Part shown: in pieces, positions 25,803-34,161 of the stretch
Layout of the letters: each line of letters starts with the position of its first letter
Position numbering within the stretch: the stretch's first letter is position 1
Assembly (NCBI RefSeq): GCF_016446285.1
Contig: NZ_CP054140.1
Span: forward strand, 973,501 to 1,037,500
Reading direction: 5' to 3'
Length of the DNA: 64,000 nucleotides
Source of the DNA: Desulfobulbus oligotrophicus
GTDB lineage: Bacteria; Desulfobacterota; Desulfobulbia; Desulfobulbales; Desulfobulbaceae
Notes under the pieces: generated by a model
The model's input: the letters and a program-made list of their open reading frames with translations, nothing else
The model's database searches: none
What the model was told of the DNA's origin: nothing
Made by a program: the position numbers and the translations under genes

Positions 25803-27528
25803 GGGTGTCTGTTGTGATGGATGACGGGTGCGTATGGAGAAGCAGATCGCGTCGTGCTGCTTTAAATTCCTGTTCTCTTTTCAAAAAGGCACTGACAATC
25901 ATTGGGTCAAACTGACGTCCGCTCTCCTTGATGATGTACATGCGTGCCTGTTCATGGTTGTATGCAGGTTTATATGGTCTGCTGGAGGTTAAGGCGTCAT
26001 AGACATCGGCAAGAGCGGTAATGCGTGCCGTAAGAGGGATCTGCATTCCGGACAGCCCGTTGGGGTATCCGCTTCCATCCCAGCATTCATGGTGATTGAG
26101 AGCTATTTCTTGCCCCATCTTCAGGAAACCGAGTTCCTCCTCCTCATAATCATCGAGAGTGAGTGCTTCACTCCCGTACAAACAGTGCTGCTGCATAATG
26201 CTGAACTCTTCGGCAGACAGGTGATCCGGTTTGAGTAAAATTGCATCCGGTATGCCGATCTTGCCAATATCATGCAGGATAGAGGAAAGGCAAAGGTCTT
26301 CGATGAACTGTGCCGTGATTATTCCTTTTATTTCAGGAAAGCCGGACAGTTCAACGGCAAGGATACGTGTGTATTCCCGAATTCTGAGCAGATGGCTGCC
26401 GGTGCAATCGTCTCGGCATTCAGCAAGGCGAGCCAGTCCGAAAATGGCGGCCTGGCGTGAGGTATCAAGGAGTTGGGACGATTTCAGGACTTCACGTTCC
26501 ATTTTTTTTGTTGCAGTGATGTCACGGATGACCAGGTGATAATGCATGCCGGCCTGCGACAAGGCTATGTGGTTGCCACTGATTTCCACCTCGAGCCGGC
26601 GTCCCCGGGGTGTGATCATCTGTAACTGCACATCTCTGATTGCTCCTTCCTCGTTTATCCGATCAATGACACGTTTGACAAAAACATCCGGATCAGTTTC
26701 AAAAAGATAATCAAAGATCATCGTTTCTTCCAGGTTTTCAACGGTCTGGTTAAGCATGGCTGCGCCGAGCCGGTTGACCATACGGATGACACCCTTATCG
26801 TCGATCAGTACAACGAGGTCAGGCAGGGCGTTGTAGAGGTCAAAAAACTTCAGATCAGATTCTTCGAGCATTTCTAACCGTTTACACACTAATTGCTCTA
26901 GATTGTCCGTGTAGAGACGCAGCTCGGTTAAAATTGCACGTAAACTTGCTTTTGCTCGCAACGATTTGACGGTGATCTGGATTTCATCATAACATTGCAC
27001 CGATGTGATAAGGATAATTGCAAAAAAGAAAAAGCTGTTGTTGGCAAGGGCAGGGACGGATATTGAGCCATGGCTCAGGGAGATGAGGGAAACGGTGACG
27101 GTGTACACCAGGTACATGAGCCCGCCCAGGATGAGAGATTGGGGAACGGTGAGCGGGAGAACGGAAAAACCGCCGGCTATCATCAGGAGGATGCCCACAT
27201 AATATCCGGATGCAAATCCGCCTAAATGAACAGTCATTACGGTGATGACGATGGTTCCGAGGAGCATGGCGGACCACATGACGCTGTGCGAATATTGGCG
27301 GACCGGTGGATAGCGCAGCAGCAACAGCAGAAAAACCAGCAGGGCGACAAAACCTAACCGATAACCAAGGAACAACCAGAAAAAAGAGCGGCAATAAATA
27401 AAATCAAGCAGGGAGAAGAGGGAGAAAAAGACGACGCCCAGCCATAAGCAGACATGCGTACGCTGAATGAACAGTTCGTGCAGCTCCTTGGCACTATCGA
27501 ACGGCTCAGTACCGGCTATGGACGGCAT
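25789..27528 (-). CDS. Membrane PAS/HD-GYP domain protein (putative c-di-GMP phosphodiesterase)
   Basis: A second HD-GYP protein with the same plan as its downstream neighbour. From the ATG at 27526-27528 (579 residues) it has a hydrophobic N-terminal half with about six helices, a PAS domain (LPDLVVLIDDKGVIRMVN) and an intact HD-GYP domain. HDIGK lies at about 419-423, then HHECWDGSGYP, and the full DVYDALTSSRPYKPA motif. The frame can be opened at a TTG 30 bases earlier, but that start lies inside the upstream gene, and AGGAAAG sits just before the ATG. Only 7 bases separate it from the stop of the cNMP-binding gene. Duplication with divergence of the pair is likely. Confidence 0.9.
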   Translation of the reverse strand: MPSIAGTEPFDSAKELHELFIQRTHVCLWLGVVFFSLFSLLDFIYCRSFFWLFLGYRLGFVALLVFLLLLLRYPPVRQYSHSVMWSAMLLGTIVITVMTVHLGGFASGYYVGILLMIAGGFSVLPLTVPQSLILGGLMYLVYTVTVSLISLSHGSISVPALANNSFFFFAIILITSVQCYDEIQITVKSLRAKASLRAILTELRLYTDNLEQLVCKRLEMLEESDLKFFDLYNALPDLVVLIDDKGVIRMVNRLGAAMLNQTVENLEETMIFDYLFETDPDVFVKRVIDRINEEGAIRDVQLQMITPRGRRLEVEISGNHIALSQAGMHYHLVIRDITATKKMEREVLKSSQLLDTSRQAAIFGLARLAECRDDCTGSHLLRIREYTRILAVELSGFPEIKGIITAQFIEDLCLSSILHDIGKIGIPDAILLKPDHLSAEEFSIMQQHCLYGSEALTLDDYEEEELGFLKMGQEIALNHHECWDGSGYPNGLSGMQIPLTARITALADVYDALTSSRPYKPAYNHEQARMYIIKESGRQFDPMIVSAFLKREQEFKAARRDLLLHTHPSSITTDTHGQP

Positions 27529-27535
27529 GGCTTTC

Positions 27536-29050
27536 CTATTCTTTGGTGGCAACAGCAAAGAGGTTCACCTGTGCCGGCTCAGTAATGATTGTTACCTTGT
27601 CACCAAATGGAGTCGGGGCAAACAGCTCCAGCAGGTCTGTTTCAGTTCGATATATCAACTCCCATTTCAACAGTTTGTCGAGGAAAAGTGAATCCGGATA
27701 ATGCGTGAAGTTGCCAAGGAGCAGGGTGCCGCCGGGTTTGAGATGATGGTGACATTGGGTGATGAGAGCACGAAACAACCGGGTGTCGAGATAATCACAG
27801 AGACCGGCAGAGTAGATGATATCCAGCGGCTGGATATGGTGAGTTGCCCGTCCCAGAGCCCATTTGATCACATTTTCACTCATAAGTTTGATTGAGGCAC
27901 GGTGAGGGAAGATGTTGACATACTGGTTCGTGTACTGGAGCGCTTCTGGATCAATATCAACGCACAGCGCCTCAATGTCTTCACTGTGGTCACAGACCGT
28001 CAGGAAATCGAACAGCTCACGGTTCGGACCGCACGCCAGGTTCATGATTCTTGTTGTTGTCCCATACCCCCTGGTGGAGCTGAGCTGCAGCAGCTGATCG
28101 CGCAGCAGAACACGCCGGCCCCGAATGGCCAGAGAGCCGGGACGCTGCAGGCAGAAAGCATCAACTATTTCACCGAGTTTACCTTCCCCTTTCGGCGTGT
28201 CTGCATATATGTGCTCCATCATGAGGAAATCACCGGCATACCCTTTGGGTTTGAAGTAGGCCCGTTCGGCAAAGTTGCTCCTCATAAAGTAGGGGAAAAT
28301 TTCCTTGAAGACATATCCCCACATAACCTCTTCATAGCCGCTGCCGGCCATGGTTTGCTGAAAGAGTGGCAGGGAGCTGTTCAGTTCAGCCAACACATCG
28401 TGACAACGATTTTCACTTGCATCGTCTTTTTTGCCCTCTGCTTCTGCTTTTTGCAGTTTATGTGACAGGTTGAACAACTCTGATTTAAAGGCCTCCATGC
28501 GGCTGCCGATACTGTGCCACTGCGACGAACGCAGTAAAGGTGCGGGCAGAGGCTTGGCTTCGGTGTAGCGGCTGGCATGTCGGGTGGAAAGCGATTGGGC
28601 ATAGCCGGTGATCGGTTCCCGTTCACCGGCGATCCGGCGGAATTTTCCACAGATGTTCTGGGTGAGATAGAGCAGAAAGTCGATATAGAGTTCGGGCTGA
28701 TCGGCACGAAGCGTTGTCATTACTTCGGTATTAAAGATGGCGATGTGCGTATCTCCTGCAGCCTGGATATTCCGGACCCGGGATTCACCATCGAAAAAAC
28801 CAATCTCACCGAAGAAGTCACCGGCCCCGATTAAGGCAACGGTGATTTTAGTGTCGGACCGGTCATTGTAACTTACTTCAACCGCCCCGTTTATCAGGTA
28901 ATAGAAAGACTCTGCTGTTGATTCAGGGGTCAAAACCGATTCATCGGTCTGAAACGAACGGATTGTGGCAAAGGGCAGAACGCGTTCTAGCAGTGCTTCG
29001 TTACCGGGGCCGGGGAGATTGATTGGTGCGGAAGAGGGAGAGAGAGACAT
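27536..29050 (-). CDS. Fusion of cyclic-nucleotide-binding domain and SAM-dependent methyltransferase
   Basis: From the ATG at 29048-29050 (AAGGAG 6 bases upstream; 504 residues) the first 135 residues form a cAMP/CRP-type binding domain with GDFFGEIGFFDGESRVRN, the phosphate-binding cassette pattern. No helix-turn-helix follows, so this is not a CRP regulator. After a charged helical linker, a class I methyltransferase fold follows with motif I RIMNLACGPNRELF near residue 335 and CVDIDPEAL as motif II. Proteins of this shape are sometimes named 3-hydroxypalmitate methyl ester synthesis enzymes; I cannot verify this. It leads an operon with two HD-GYP genes. A nucleotide-regulated methyltransferase is the natural reading, but substrate and ligand are unknown. 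Confidence 0.85.
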   Translation of the reverse strand: MSLSPSSAPINLPGPGNEALLERVLPFATIRSFQTDESVLTPESTAESFYYLINGAVEVSYNDRSDTKITVALIGAGDFFGEIGFFDGESRVRNIQAAGDTHIAIFNTEVMTTLRADQPELYIDFLLYLTQNICGKFRRIAGEREPITGYAQSLSTRHASRYTEAKPLPAPLLRSSQWHSIGSRMEAFKSELFNLSHKLQKAEAEGKKDDASENRCHDVLAELNSSLPLFQQTMAGSGYEEVMWGYVFKEIFPYFMRSNFAERAYFKPKGYAGDFLMMEHIYADTPKGEGKLGEIVDAFCLQRPGSLAIRGRRVLLRDQLLQLSSTRGYGTTTRIMNLACGPNRELFDFLTVCDHSEDIEALCVDIDPEALQYTNQYVNIFPHRASIKLMSENVIKWALGRATHHIQPLDIIYSAGLCDYLDTRLFRALITQCHHHLKPGGTLLLGNFTHYPDSLFLDKLLKWELIYRTETDLLELFAPTPFGDKVTIITEPAQVNLFAVATKE

Positions 29051-29467
29051 GCTGAACTCCTTGTGTAGAAAGTTGCGTGGCAAGCCGAAGAAAATCGATG
29101 GGTGTCGATATCTTTGCCGGTCATGGAATTTCCTGTCCTCTGAACAGGGGGTGAGGCTCAGCCGATGAATCTGTTCCCCCCCGGATATATCCGGGGTTGA
29201 TTCTGAACCGCTGTTTCATTTCACAGACTGAGTTGACTGTAGAAATATTGTGCCGCAATAAAGAGGGAATATCAAGGACACAGCGGCTCTGATCTCTGTT
29301 GTTGCAGTGGGTTGAGCAACAAAGAAGACAGAAGAATCAGAAAAACGTAGAAGGACACCTTTTGGTCGGTTGTCAGTGGGTCTCAATTTCTCTGCCGAAA
29401 AGATTTGACAGCGTGGAAAGTTTCAGGATATACAAATCGCGCTGGAAAGACTCGTCCGACTTGAAAA
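29051..29467. other. Intergenic region upstream of the cNMP-methyltransferase operon
   Basis: About 415 bases between the cNMP-binding gene and tRNA-Sec. It should contain the operon promoter on the minus strand. The clearest element is an 18-base perfect palindrome, listed separately. A 92-codon plus-strand frame runs from 29299 through the tRNA and is judged chance. I see no other convincing gene. Confidence 0.55.
29179..29196. promoter_or_regulatory. Perfect 18-base palindrome, candidate operator or hairpin
   Basis: CCCCGGATATATCCGGGG is fully self-complementary (9-base arms). It lies 129 bases upstream of the start of the cNMP-binding/methyltransferase gene. It could bind a dimeric regulator or fold as an RNA hairpin. 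No U run follows on either strand. Confidence 0.55.
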
Positions 29468-29565
29468 TGGCGGAAGTGCATGGGAATCGAACCCACCTGC
29501 CGAGTTACTCACTCGACACACCGGATTTGAAGTCCGGGAGAGCCACCAGTGCCCTTTCCACTTCC
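29468..29565 (-). tRNA. selC: tRNA-Sec (anticodon TCA)
   Basis: Read on the minus strand, the 98 bases start GGAAGTGG and end CACTTCCG followed by an encoded CCA (29468-29470). The anticodon loop is CTTCAAA, so the anticodon is TCA, which reads UGA as selenocysteine. The anticodon stem is CCGGA/TCCGG. The long variable arm (CGAGT/ACTCG stem) and the discriminator G fit bacterial tRNA-Sec. The T loop is TTCGATT. This implies a selenoprotein system (SelA, SelB, SelD) elsewhere; none of those genes is in this window. Confidence 0.95.
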
Positions 29566-29675
29566 GATCCGGTATAAATCTACTCTTAGTCGGCTGGAAA
29601 AACAACTTTTATTGCTGCATGAACCGTAAGTGAACCAGCTTTAGATCCTGAAACTGTATAGCGCGAATTTTTTCA

Positions 29676-30059
29676 ATGGAATGTGAACAACTCATACGCC
29701 TCATTAAGGATTGGTATCTTCAGGTTAAACAAGAGGTCATGGCTCCTGCGCGGATGATGCAGTTTGTCGATCAGCACGTCAAGAACTGCCGAGTATGTAA
29801 AACCGACCTGTTACTCCCTGACGAGATTGAACAGATACGGATGTTTGTTTTACCGGATGCCAGGATGCTCAAACCTTCCAGAACGTCTGGTCACGACGCC
29901 ACGCCGGAAATTTCACCTGACGATGATGATGATTTTGAGACAGATGATCAGTATGAAGATGAAGATGGCCAGGATATCGAAGAAGATGAAGACGATATCG
30001 AAGAGGATGAAGACGACATTGATGTCGAAGACGATTTGACCGATGACGATATGATTTAA
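29676..30059 (+). CDS. Small zinc-finger-like protein with extremely acidic tail
   Basis: Family not recognised. The 127 residues begin with a helical region containing Cys3 and the motif His34-x3-Cys38-x2-Cys41 (HVKNCRVC), the arrangement found in zinc-binding anti-sigma (ZAS/zf-HC2) domains. Unlike membrane anti-sigma factors it has no membrane helix. Instead residues about 88-127 are almost all Asp and Glu, with repeats of IEEDEDD. Such a tail could mimic nucleic acid or bind basic proteins. The ATG at 29676 is preceded only by an AT-rich sequence and a weak ribosome site. The opposite and shifted frames give only low-complexity shadows. Codon use fits the neighbours, and the acidic repeat is encoded by varied codons, which supports real selection. 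Confidence 0.75.
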   Translation: MECEQLIRLIKDWYLQVKQEVMAPARMMQFVDQHVKNCRVCKTDLLLPDEIEQIRMFVLPDARMLKPSRTSGHDATPEISPDDDDDFETDDQYEDEDGQDIEEDEDDIEEDEDDIDVEDDLTDDDMI

Positions 30060-30250
30060 AATCGTCCCGGGAGCCGTAGCCGCAGGATAGGCTGCGTACC
30101 TTGACGAATGCCTGGTGCATCAGGGGACTCCCTGCAGGGGAAAGGGTGACAGATGCGCTGTAAGTGTTGCCGTGTGTCTGCCTTTACTGCGAAGCGACTG
30201 ACAGATAAGCTTGCTGCCACCCTTTGGGCGAGGTCCGTGATGACTGTTGT
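30060..30250. other. Structured intergenic segment, candidate non-coding RNA or 3' end structure
   Basis: Several pairings are visible. GTAGCC (30075-30080) can pair with GGCTGC (30090-30095, one wobble). CAGGG (30121-30125) pairs with CCCTG (30130-30134). AAAGGGTG-A-CAG (30141-30151) pairs with CTG-C-CACCCTTT (30215-30225) as an 11-pair helix with one mismatch. The gap lies between converging genes. It matches no RNA family that I can recognise, and the strand is undetermined. Confidence 0.3.
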
Positions 30251-31210
30251 TTAACGGACGACGGCAGGCTGCTGATCAGCGAGACGTCCTTTCTGTTTCG
30301 TATGTTCAAGAGTTGTCAGGGCAGTGGCAACCATGGATGAGACGTCGGTCAGATTGGCCGGCAGAATCATTGTGGTGTTTTCTTTGGCGAGTTTGCCGAA
30401 CTGCTCAATGTATTTTTTTGCCACCTCCAGGTTTGCAGCATCCTGACCACCCGGCGCACTCAGGGCTTCAGCCACCTGTCGGATACCTTCGGCAGTAGCT
30501 TCGGCCACTTTGAGGATCTCCTGCGCCTGCCCTTCAGCTTCGTTGATGCGGCGCATTTTCTCCCCTTCCGAGCGTGCAATGGCCTCAGCCCGTTCGCCCT
30601 CCGCCCGATTAATCATAGCTTGCCGTTCTCCTTCGGACTTAGCGATTTCCGCTCGCTTTTCGCGCTCAGCCTTCATCTGTTTTTCCATGGCCTCAAGGAC
30701 ACTGCGTGGTGGCTGGATATCCTTTATCTCATAACGGAGTACCTTGACGCCCCAGTTTTCAGAAGCCTCATCCAGCGCCTCAACAACCTGCTGGTTTAAA
30801 ATTTCCCGGGCTTCAAACGTATTGTCCAGAGTGATTTTACCGATGGCGGACCGCAGGCTGGTCTGTGCCAGTTGAGCCACGGCAATATGATAGTTATCGA
30901 TACCGTAGGCAGAAAGACGCGAGTTAACGACCTGCACGTAGAGACAACCGTCAATCTCCATGGAAACATTATCTGCAGTGATACAGGTTTGGGCCGGTAT
31001 GTCGATGGATTCTTCTTTAAGGCTCCGTTTATAGGCCACTCTGTCGAAAAAGGGGATCAGGATATGGAAACCGGCTTCTAAGGTGGTTCGATATTTGCCC
31101 AGCCGTTCAATAACATATTCGAACTGCTGATCGACCACCACCGCTGTTTTGATAAGAATAACGACAACAAAGACAACAAAAACCACGATGCCGACAAGTA
31201 AGTTGTCCAT
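30251..31210 (-). CDS. Slipin/stomatin-like SPFH (band 7) membrane protein
   Basis: A membrane-microdomain scaffold protein anchored to the inner membrane. The 319 residues have one N-terminal hydrophobic helix (about 5-25), the SPFH domain (QFEYVIERLGKYRTTLEAGFHILIPF, then SRLSAYGIDNYHIAVAQLAQTSLRS), then a long charged helical region rich in Glu-Ala-Arg repeats (AEGERAEAIARSEGEKMRR) that drives oligomerisation, and a short tail. Length and layout fit QmcA/YbbK-type slipins. Its ATG shares one base with the stop of the upstream NfeD-like gene (TGATG), so the two are translationally coupled. This SPFH-NfeD pairing is common and supports joint function. Confidence 0.92.
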   Translation of the reverse strand: MDNLLVGIVVFVVFVVVILIKTAVVVDQQFEYVIERLGKYRTTLEAGFHILIPFFDRVAYKRSLKEESIDIPAQTCITADNVSMEIDGCLYVQVVNSRLSAYGIDNYHIAVAQLAQTSLRSAIGKITLDNTFEAREILNQQVVEALDEASENWGVKVLRYEIKDIQPPRSVLEAMEKQMKAEREKRAEIAKSEGERQAMINRAEGERAEAIARSEGEKMRRINEAEGQAQEILKVAEATAEGIRQVAEALSAPGGQDAANLEVAKKYIEQFGKLAKENTTMILPANLTDVSSMVATALTTLEHTKQKGRLADQQPAVVR

Positions 31211-31674
31211 CAGATATCTCCTTTGGCAGCCATGGGGGCTACCTGTACTGTTAAGTTGTTTTTGCCTGTTATGCGGACGACTGTCCCCCTGGTCAATGTT
31301 ACCTCGGCTGTTGCCTGCCAGAATGAGCCTGCATACTTAACAGTCCCGCTTGCAGGCGGAACAATATCTTCAACAACCTCGCCTGTCGCATTCGACGGCA
31401 AACCGTTTTCCATGGCGTCAATTTCCCGGCTTCGGCCGAGGAATATTTTTTTCAACGTGGAGCGGAGCAGGAGAAGTGTCGATATACTGGTGATCAGAAA
31501 AATCAGCAGCTGGCCGGCAGGAGAGAATGGATACAGATATACAGCAAGAGCTGTGCACCAGGCACCGATCCCAAAAAAGAAACCAATAAAACCAGGGGTC
31601 AGCAGTTCAAGAGACAGTGTTGCTATGCCAATCAAAAACCACAGCAACACTGGGGAAAGAGAAAAAAATGACAT
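31210..31674 (-). CDS. NfeD-like membrane protein
   Basis: Partner protein of slipins. From the ATG at 31672-31674 (154 residues) it has helices LLWFLIGIATLSLELL, GFIGFFFGIGAWCTALAVYLY and AGQLLIFLITSISTLLLL. A C-terminal OB-fold of about 60 residues (ATGEVVEDIVPPASGTVKYAG ... GTVVRITGKNNLTVQVAP) is typical of short NfeD1b proteins without a protease domain. The frame is open to 31737, but GGAG about 10 bases before 31674 and the family start support the shorter form. First gene of a two-gene operon. Confidence 0.88.
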   Translation of the reverse strand: MSFFSLSPVLLWFLIGIATLSLELLTPGFIGFFFGIGAWCTALAVYLYPFSPAGQLLIFLITSISTLLLLRSTLKKIFLGRSREIDAMENGLPSNATGEVVEDIVPPASGTVKYAGSFWQATAEVTLTRGTVVRITGKNNLTVQVAPMAAKGDI

Positions 31675-32174
31675 AAGTGAGAGGCTCCGGAAGAAATCAG
31701 TTTCTCTAAAAATAGCATGAGAATACAGGCGGGTCAAATAAGAAGGGTATCAGATTCTGCTCTTAATCGGCAGTGATATTCTGTGTTTTAACAGGGGGCG
31801 GCGACGATGCGTGCTGGAGGCTCAATCTGGCAGGATAGTTCAGTCCTGACTCTGTGCTTCAGTTGGCCTGATCTGCAGCACAAAACGGTTCGTACCTCAA
31901 ATCACAGCAGTATACCGGTGACCTAAACAGAGTCTTTTTCAAAAGAGGCTGTTTGAGAAAAGAGAGGGAAAAGAGCAGGTGGGACAAATTTTTTCACCTT
32001 GGGAGCTGAAAAGGACAGTTTTTTGTACTTTTTTTGCTTTAATTCCTTGTCAATATCGATGTTCTTCCTTATGAGTACACGATAGTTTCGGAGCAAAAGA
32101 ATACGCATTTTATGCCACATTGTCGTTTTGCACCTCTTTTTTATTCAAACCTCGTTTCGTGTCCAGGATCTTCT
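31675..32174. other. Divergent intergenic region with a hairpin
   Basis: About 500 bases between the NfeD-like and L,D-transpeptidase genes. It holds a hairpin (31925-31954): AAACAG and TCTTTT pair with AAAAGA and CTGTTT around a 2-base loop, with a 2x2 mismatch. An AT-rich stretch follows at 32015-32050. A Lys-rich minus-strand frame of 65 codons (31923-32120) has no ribosome site or motif and is not called. Promoters for both flanking genes must lie here but I cannot fix them. Confidence 0.45.
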
Positions 32175-34094
32175 ATGCTCTTTTTTTTACAACTGTTTTC
32201 CCATCGTTTTTGTCTTGACAGCCGGATATATCTGTACACTGTCTCCTGTCTCCTGCTCGTGCAGTTCACAGGAGCCCCGGTTTTCGCTGATCCACTGGAA
32301 GTACCGTCATCAGCCGATGCTTTGCGCGTTCAGATGACATCAGTTGAGCAAAAACCCGAGTCAGAGACTGCTGCAATGCCGTCAGACACGAATAATGAGA
32401 CTGCCGAAGCGCAGCAGCAGCTGCAGCTGCAGCTGGAGCAACTGTACTTTGAGACCGAGGATAAAATAGGCGGTGAACCGATTTATACTGCCGGTTATCT
32501 CCTTGATCTGTACAGGAAGAATCAGTTCAGTCTTTTATGGGATAATCCGAAGAGCATTGTGCAGCTTTTGAAGGCTATTCATGCCAGTGCCGATGACGGT
32601 TTGACTCCTGAAGACTATCACCTTGAAGCTCTGATCCGCTACGGTCATGACGTCGCAGGGGGCGCATCGGTGCAAAAGCAGGTTGAATATGATCTGTTGC
32701 TCTCTGATGCCATGCTTTTATTGGCCCACCATAAGCGCGATGGTAAAGTAGATCCCCGCAAAGTTGAGGATAAAAAGAACCTTGAACCAGCCACCCCCCG
32801 GCCGTGGCCTGCTGACGCATATCTGACTGCTATTAAAGGCGGCACTGTGCAGGCGGTGTTGGATAAATTCTCCCCGCATCATCCATCGTACCTCAATTTG
32901 AAGAAGGCATTGCATGACTACAGACAGTTTGCCGCCAGGAGTGTTTGGCAGCAAATCCCCGGCGGCCAGAGCCTGAAACCAGGTATGACAGATCCCCGGG
33001 TTACGCTGATTCGAAATCGCCTGGCAGTTACCGGCGAACTGGCAGGCCGGTCGCTCGATTCCACCTTTTTTGACCATCAGCTGGAGACCGCTGTTAAAGT
33101 TTTTCAGACTCGGCATCATTTAGAGCCGGACGGGATTATCGGCAAGGCCACTCTCAGGGCCATGAACATCACAGCTGCAGAACGGATCGATCAGATACGG
33201 GCAAATCTGGAGCGGACCCGCTGGGTTGTCAACGACCTGCCTCATTCCAGCCTGATTGTCGATATTGCAGGCTTTATGCTGCAGTACTACCATAACAACG
33301 AAATGATATGGACAAGTAAGGTTATGGTCGGCAGGCCGTATCACCAGACGCCGGTGTTTCGTTCTGCTGTCACCTATCTTGTACTGAATCCAACATGGAC
33401 TCCAACCCCGGATATCGTTAAAAACGAGACCGTTCCCAGTATTATCAACGATCCTGAATATCTGGCCAAGCAACGCCTGCGTGTTCTCGACAGCAGCGGG
33501 AATGAAATCGATCCGGAGACTATTCCCTGGCGGCAGTACTACGGAAAGGTACTCCCCTACACACTGCGTCAGGATCCTGGTCGCGACAACTCGCTGGGTT
33601 TGATCAAATTTCTTTTTCCGAACCCGTACCATGTGTACCTGCACGATACACCGAGTAAGTTTTTGTTTGGACGGACACAGCGGGCCTTCAGTCATGGCTG
33701 CATTCGTGTGCAGAATCCCATGGAGCTGGCCCGGCTGATGCTGGCCAACGATCCCGGCAATCCGACAACAGTCAAGAAAATCGACCAGATCCTGGCTTCA
33801 GGAAAGACCACCACGGTGATCTTAAAGCAGCCTCTGCCCGTGTATCTCATGTATCTGACCACAAACGTTCAGGATGGACAGGTGCTGTTCAAGCCTGATC
33901 TGTACAATCGTGACGAGGGGGTTGTTGCCGCATTGAATGCACCGCCGTCTCCTCTGAGTTTAACGGTGCAGCTTCCTGAGACGAAAGCCGGGCTGTCATT
34001 GTCCGGTCAACAGGTACGGACAGGGAAAAATGTCAGGTACGTGCAGAACGAGTCCCGGAAGGGTGCAGAATCCTCCGGGCAGGAGGCTCTGTAG
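32175..34094 (+). CDS. L,D-transpeptidase (YcbB/LdtD type)
   Basis: Forms 3-3 crosslinks in peptidoglycan, in the periplasm. With the ATG at 32175 (AGGA 6 bases upstream) it has 639 residues, near E. coli LdtD (615). An N-terminal hydrophobic segment (LYTVSCLLLVQFTGAPVFA) acts as signal or anchor. A YcbB scaffold region follows (SADDGLTPEDYHLEALI). Next is a peptidoglycan-binding domain (FQTRHHLEPDGIIGKATLRAMN), and then the YkuD catalytic domain with VMVGRPYHQTPVFRS and FSHGCIRVQNP, giving His507 and nucleophile Cys509. A longer start at 32112 has no ribosome site. A Gln-rich stretch after residue 75 (QQQLQLQLEQL) is low-complexity. Single gene. Confidence 0.9.
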   Translation: MLFFLQLFSHRFCLDSRIYLYTVSCLLLVQFTGAPVFADPLEVPSSADALRVQMTSVEQKPESETAAMPSDTNNETAEAQQQLQLQLEQLYFETEDKIGGEPIYTAGYLLDLYRKNQFSLLWDNPKSIVQLLKAIHASADDGLTPEDYHLEALIRYGHDVAGGASVQKQVEYDLLLSDAMLLLAHHKRDGKVDPRKVEDKKNLEPATPRPWPADAYLTAIKGGTVQAVLDKFSPHHPSYLNLKKALHDYRQFAARSVWQQIPGGQSLKPGMTDPRVTLIRNRLAVTGELAGRSLDSTFFDHQLETAVKVFQTRHHLEPDGIIGKATLRAMNITAAERIDQIRANLERTRWVVNDLPHSSLIVDIAGFMLQYYHNNEMIWTSKVMVGRPYHQTPVFRSAVTYLVLNPTWTPTPDIVKNETVPSIINDPEYLAKQRLRVLDSSGNEIDPETIPWRQYYGKVLPYTLRQDPGRDNSLGLIKFLFPNPYHVYLHDTPSKFLFGRTQRAFSHGCIRVQNPMELARLMLANDPGNPTTVKKIDQILASGKTTTVILKQPLPVYLMYLTTNVQDGQVLFKPDLYNRDEGVVAALNAPPSPLSLTVQLPETKAGLSLSGQQVRTGKNVRYVQNESRKGAESSGQEAL

Positions 34095-34161
34095 TCGGGA
34101 CAGAGATGGGTAGCTCCGGGGCGGGAACAAGCTCCATGCAAATACGCCTGTGCGCCCGGTA

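Noticed and set aside
29468-29565. Genomic island inserted at selC
   Set aside because: selC is a known integration site, but no integrase, repeat of the tRNA end or change in gene type is seen on either side.
30060-30250. Cobalamin-type riboswitch
   Set aside because: A few short stretches look similar (CTGTAAG, AAGCGACTG) but the B12 box and CCCGC core are missing and no downstream gene on that strand fits.
31923-32120. 65-codon Lys-rich minus-strand frame before the L,D-transpeptidase
   Set aside because: AT-rich sequence gives the Lys codons; no ribosome site and it covers the promoter region.
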